A stretch of DNA of 28,111 bases from Ichthyophonus hoferi (taxonomy: Eukaryota; Opisthokonta; Ichthyosporea; Ichthyophonida; Ichthyophonidae): contig NAOQ01000047.1 of assembly GCA_002751075.1 (NCBI GenBank), positions 95,691 through 123,801 on the forward strand. The letters run 5' to 3'. The first letter of the stretch is position 1. Every line of letters begins with the position of its first letter. Positions 23,801-28,111 of the stretch are shown here, in pieces. Under the pieces are notes generated by a model. It searched no databases. It saw nothing but the letters and a program-made list of their open reading frames with translations, and had not been told where the DNA came from. A program made the translations under genes and the position numbers.

Positions 23801-26287
23801 CATTGGTAACATATTTCGCTCTACATGGCTTTTGACAGCTATAGATGCTATAAACCAATTGGAGATTATGTTGCATGGCATCTTACCCCAATCATTCGAT
23901 TAATTTCGTTAGTTATTTGCAATGTTTTTATGGACTAACCAGTCAGTTCCCGGTGTATCAAGAAAAATATTACAAGCAGTTAGTAGCAATGTCTTATGCT
24001 TTCAAATACTATATTATAGTATTATAGTATATAGGTTAGTATTGTCAAATATAGCTACATATAAAACGCAGGCAATATAGCGATAGTTGTAGTTCTATGT
24101 ATTGCATATTTAGTAAGATATTTAAAAGCATTGTTGGGCTCAATCATAGTATAAATAGATATACTAAACATAGATATGCTATAAATACATACGCTATAAA
24201 TGTATATACTATAAATGAATGAAGTAAGATTACCAAGGCTTTTAAATACAATTATATTATAAGATCGTTTTTAATAGCTGGTGTCTATTGATAATAATAG
24301 CAACCCTTTATATTGGTTAATAGAATATAAGGTATTATGTTATGATTGTATTGTAGAAGGATGTATGTTTATGTGCTAAATAGAAGGAGAAACTATGTAA
24401 ATAATAATAGCAATCGATTCGTGTTTATTTTATAAAGGTATGTATATTCTTACTTATATTTAGTTATACTAATTAATCGGGTCTACCATATAAAGCAATG
24501 TAGATTTAATCACATACACCAATCATATTCTTCCCCAGGGTTTAACAGCTGCCAGATCATGGATACATGAGCGATACAAAGATATGATTAGCCAGATGGA
24601 CGTATTTAAAACTTTAAAATTATATAGACCTGGCTTGATGCTTTCCACTGCAATCAAAGAGGAGGGAAAGGAGGCACCTACTTACAAGTAGGATTATTAT
24701 TGGGTTCTTATAATGATGTCTTTTCAATGTATAATAAATAGAAAATAGTATGATATGATGCAATGTAATGTAATATAAAAATAAATTGTAACGTAAGCTA
24801 ATGTAGTATAATATAATATACCATATTTTATTCTATTCTATATTATATCCTGTTATACATTACGTCATATCATCTCTCTCTATATATTCTTTCCACGTAC
24901 ATACACTCATACCCCATATCTATTTCTATCTATACTATTACTATTACTATAACTATTACTAATATTATTCCTAATATGATGTTGGAACCAAAGCCTTCGA
25001 TAATTCTTTTTTATTAATAACAATCAATTTTCGTAATCGGTTCAATGATAGTTAATTTTGTAACGCCTTTTGACTGCATAATGTTTTAAATCTGGTAAAT
25101 TGATCTATCAATGCATATTCTGCAAACATTTAAACCAATGCGGCAGTTAACTAAAGAGTTATTTTAGTAAAGATATATTAGATATTGCATTATTAGGACA
25201 AGATCGGAAAGTGTATAAAAGGAACAAAAGCAACCAATAATAAGGATAGTTTTTAGTCGTCAACATTTACAGTTTGTTTTTTGCCGTTTATATTATGCCG
25301 ATAACTGTCAAAGAGTTTGAAGTAGATACTTCAGATACTTTACTAGAACGCCAACTAGTTGAATATGATTTTAATTCTTCGAACGATAATAATACCATTG
25401 CTATACATACACAACCGCATTTAGACTACAGTTGTTACATGTATAATAAATTGCCAAGTAAGAAGTTCAAAGCCTCCATGTCCATCAAACACCAGAGAGA
25501 GAGTCAAGAACAACGAACGCGAGCTTCAGTTTGTCTTTTACCTGACAACAACTGTCTGATAAAACTCAGTACAACAGATACTAGATTTATTTGCAATATA
25601 TTATCACCAATATTACTAATATTATTACTATTACTATTATTCTTTTATTCCCTTTTTTTTTCTTTTATTCTCTTTAACTCTTGGTATATATGGCCTTTCT
25701 ACACTCTTTCCTATTACCGTAGATGTCTTCATGCTGCTCCCTGTTGCAGAGTAGCCGTATTTTCTGGTAATGACAAGCTAGGAGAAGGTATGTCAATAAA
25801 TATAGATAAATATTAAGCAAATAGTACCAATACCACCACATGTTTATAAGATATATACTAGACTATATATACTAGATACAGTGTATAATAGTGAATATTA
25901 ATAGTTCTTTACTATAGTAAGGTATATTAGGGTATAGTAGGACAGAACATATAAATACAGACTGGAATTGATAATAACTCCATATGATCACCGTGTCACT
26001 AAATCCTTCTTCTCACTCTGCCTTTCTATCTCCTTCCAGGTGAAGATGGCTATCGGCATCATAACCTAGCTGCCTCTGCAGCAGCTGTAAATGCACTTGA
26101 GACAATCTACAGTGAAGCATTGGAACGACTTCCCCTTCCTTCTGACCTTTTGGCAGACCAGTTGTTTATGGAAGAGAGAGAGGCTATTGTGGTAGAGCGA
26201 TACTGGAAGCAAAAGAGTGTCTCCAAGAATCAGCCTCACTATCTTATTCCTAAACCATACCCTCTACCTGGTTTAATTAAATTATAG
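20851..26287 (+). CDS. MRPL3: Mitochondrial large-subunit ribosomal protein mL44 (yeast Mrpl3)
   Basis: This is a structural protein of the mitochondrial ribosome large subunit, with an inactive RNase III fold plus a double-stranded-RNA-binding domain. Eight exons: 20851-20926, 21879-22024, 22256-22388, 23185-23348, 23628-23702, 24539-24687, 25750-25787 and 26040-26287. Phases agree; 342 residues plus TAG, a normal family length. An in-frame TGA two codons upstream fixes the start. The N-terminus is basic and free of acidic clusters (MNSILFLKMF, later RRQSGMLLRR), fitting a mitochondrial presequence. The RNase III region spans about 70-215; its signature reads NYSILGKSVIKLV, where active enzymes have an acidic residue and GDS, so it should not cleave RNA. 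The dsRBD begins at KVAVFSGNDKLGEG (248-261) and continues through NLAASAAAVNALETIY. The limits of exon 5 are the least certain. AATAAA follows the stop near 26321. Confidence 0.9.
21218..21268. repeat. (ATATT)n microsatellite
   Basis: About ten ATATT units in intron 1 of the mL44 gene. Confidence 0.95.
21487..21515. repeat. (GTAT)n microsatellite
   Basis: About seven GTAT units in intron 1 of the mL44 gene. Confidence 0.95.
25214..25220 (+). promoter_or_regulatory. TATA box candidate inside mL44 intron 6
   Basis: TATAAAA, followed by GG, lies 75 bases before the ATG of the intronic open frame at 25295. That geometry suits a core promoter with a start site near 25245. In DNA this AT-rich such a motif can arise by chance, so it counts only together with the open frame. 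Confidence 0.35.
25295..25816 (+). CDS. Intronic open frame running into the mL44 dsRBD exon
   Basis: A 173-codon ATG-started frame begins in intron 6 of the mL44 gene and passes through exon 7 in the same frame as that exon. The protein starts MPITVKEFEVDTSDT. An acidic/polar part follows, then a basic one (KLPSKKFKASMSIKHQRE), then a strongly hydrophobic stretch (ILSPILLILLLLLLFFYSLF) that could be a membrane segment. If it used the exon 7 donor at 25787 it would continue into exon 8 and the rest of the RNA-binding domain. It could be an alternative first exon, a separate nested gene, or the start of an old inserted element. No family is recognised. Confidence 0.4.
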   Translation: MPITVKEFEVDTSDTLLERQLVEYDFNSSNDNNTIAIHTQPHLDYSCYMYNKLPSKKFKASMSIKHQRESQEQRTRASVCLLPDNNCLIKLSTTDTRFICNILSPILLILLLLLLFFYSLFFSFILFNSWYIWPFYTLSYYRRCLHAAPCCRVAVFSGNDKLGEGMSINIDKY

Positions 26288-27150
26288 TGTTACATCTTAG
26301 TACTTAGAAATTCAATATAAAATAAACATAAATGAAAACGCCAAAGATGCCATAACTTGATCAGCCAGACCATCTCTGTCGTTGTGTTATATGAGTGAGT
26401 GCATATACTTCAACATACAGCCTGGGTTGAGGAGGCAGACGTTTTTTTAAAATAAGCATTATTAATTCTATAAGACTTGGTTTTTTGTGCTTTATTTAAT
26501 TTTATGTACGTATATATATCATAATTCTATTTCTGGCGGTTGATCATATTATAAAATATTACACGCTATCATACCATACTAAATTATATCATATCCTATT
26601 ATATGATAAAATAAAATATGATATCATACCGTAGTAAATTGTATTATTTTACATCATTCTATGTTTTAATAAAGTGTACTAAATTCTTGAAGAGGAACGC
26701 GAATTCACTATGGTCAACTATTTTTACTTGGCTGGAAGAAAGCATTGACTGTACACAAATGATAGATATGTTACAACTGGATACAATCTATTATCATAGT
26801 AGTTAATCATAGATATAGATAGATGGACTTGTTACAAGTAGACCTCTATTCAGGTAATTCTGCGTGATTCTGATTAGATCAATTACTTCCAATCATATTA
26901 ATTAAATCAATTAGTTATGGCAGAGGTTGACAACCCATGAGAATGTAGGCATTGCAGTGCAGATATGGGATGTGTAAAAGGTAGTCCAACTTATAGTAAA
27001 TGATAACGGATATTTATTAACAATAAAGATGTGGTAGAGACAATTATATGGAATTGATCAATGAGGATCATTAAAGAACTCTCAGGCAGTAAAATACAGA
27101 GGCCACTAGCAACATAATTCACTCATTAATGATATATTAAACTCTGGCAG
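26288..27150. other. 3' flank of mL44, no gene seen
   Basis: AT-rich sequence. The short open frame 26618-26806 has no supported family, and its A+T-rich codons fit chance. A polyadenylation-like AATAAA lies near 26321, serving the mL44 gene. Confidence 0.5.
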
Positions 27151-27169
27151 AGACATAGATAATATGTAT

Positions 27170-27360
27170 GCAATGTGATAGTATTAATAAAGGCAATCAG
27201 CACCATTAGAGTAGGCAAAGTCCAGGAAACTTTCAAAGTTACATTATCAAATCTAGTATATGTTTGGACATTGAGTAGATTTGTGGGTACTACACATGGC
27301 AATTGTTGGCTTAATGTAAAGTATTCATGTTTTCCGCTGATAGAGGCCAAGCAGTAATCA
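27170..27360 (+). mobile_element. Possible copia-type retrotransposon fossil (protease-linked segment)
   Basis: The open stretch contains TFKVTLSNLVYV, which resembles the segment following the copia protease (usually close to LxNVLYVP). A Cys-containing KYSCFPL lies downstream, as the family shows. It is a short, broken piece with no flanking LTRs recognised, and the call rests on this one motif. Confidence 0.4.
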
Positions 27361-28111
27361 GCAAGTGATATTTCTACAACAATTTAGACAGACCTTAGAA
27401 TGTAAACTATTGCTTACAGCAATCAGCTTGCTAGAGAATACTTATAATGCATCTACGGCCAATACCTCAGAGGTAAATATTAGTATAATATAATAATTAA
27501 TCACCAAAAAAAAAGAAAGATATGGTTTATCATCATTTCTACTTATTCCCAATATACAGGGTTGAGTTTGTTTGGTGCATTTACTACTTTCAAATGAATT
27601 TCTAATCTTTTGAATATTTCAAAGTTAGCTTTTGTCAATTAAACATGTAAAGAATTAAATAACACAATATGCAAATTCATATTGTGAATTTGATATTATT
27701 GAGATATATAAGTCATAGGACATGAACGATCTAAAGCAATGGCATTGTATGCCGATCAATTTTCTAGCTTGATTAAACAATTACCCCAATTATATGTAAT
27801 CTTATGTACGTTAACTTTTATTTTCTTTGTTAATGATCTAGATGTAGATCTGATTCTAGATTTGACTTGGGCCTATTGTATATCAAGACTTGAGCTATAA
27901 TATCACTTTTATATGTTTATTTTTCTTTCTTGAAATCTATTCATTTGCCAATGTGTATATATTCATATATATACATGTGAATATAAAAACATATACAGGC
28001 TCTTACTAAAGCAAAAATGCTAAAGGCTGATGTTAGTACATAGTAGCTTAGGCAATAGATTAAAGTAGGATATATACCAAGCAAAGCAAATATTTCATCT
28101 TAAAATTCTGA
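27361..28111. other. AT-rich end of window, no gene recognised
   Basis: Only short open stretches are seen; the longest clear one is about 27738-27899 on the plus strand. It may continue the decayed element sequence before it, but I cannot support a family. Confidence 0.4.

Noticed and set aside
27738-27899. Gag-like or host exon in the plus strand
   Set aside because: The resemblance is a few hydrophobic and acidic residues only, too weak to name a family.

Overview
The window looks like nuclear DNA of an AT-rich, intron-rich fungus. Its genes are split by GT-AG introns of about 0.2 to 1.6 kb, it holds many microsatellites and decayed transposons, and one gene is an Oca1-type phosphatase, a mainly fungal family. 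The long introns and repeats suggest an early-diverging lineage (Zoopagomycota or Mucoromycota grade), but that placement is inference.

Layout. Bases 196-5848 and 10033-14525 are the two arms of a large inverted duplication. Each arm carries one complete four-exon short-chain dehydrogenase/reductase (SDR) gene of 247 residues. The genes point away from each other and their proteins are about 82% identical by hand count. The left arm alone contains a dead Merlin-type DNA transposon, placed just upstream of that copy's start codon. The 4.2 kb spacer (5849-10032) holds degenerate tandem repeats, a copia fossil and two unexplained open stretches, with no gene I would call functional.

From 14526 to 16379 is simple sequence, one orphan minus-strand coding-like exon and repeat fragments. 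A six-exon OCA1-like phosphatase gene runs on the minus strand (16380-19942). It is divergent from an eight-exon gene for mitochondrial ribosomal protein mL44 (20851-26287, plus), with 908 bases between the two starts. From 26288 to the end I see only decayed element sequence.

Most interesting points. (1) Two unrelated genes, OCA1 and the SDR pair, have tandem duplications that copied a 3' splice acceptor together with the start of the following exon. In OCA1 the extra copy would give an alternative C-terminus. (2) Intron 6 of the mL44 gene holds a TATA box followed by a 173-codon ATG-started open frame that runs, in frame, into the exon encoding the RNA-binding domain. (3) The SDR inverted pair shows uneven divergence between exons and a transposon splitting one promoter. 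All splice models here were built by hand from phase, splice consensus and protein-family fit.
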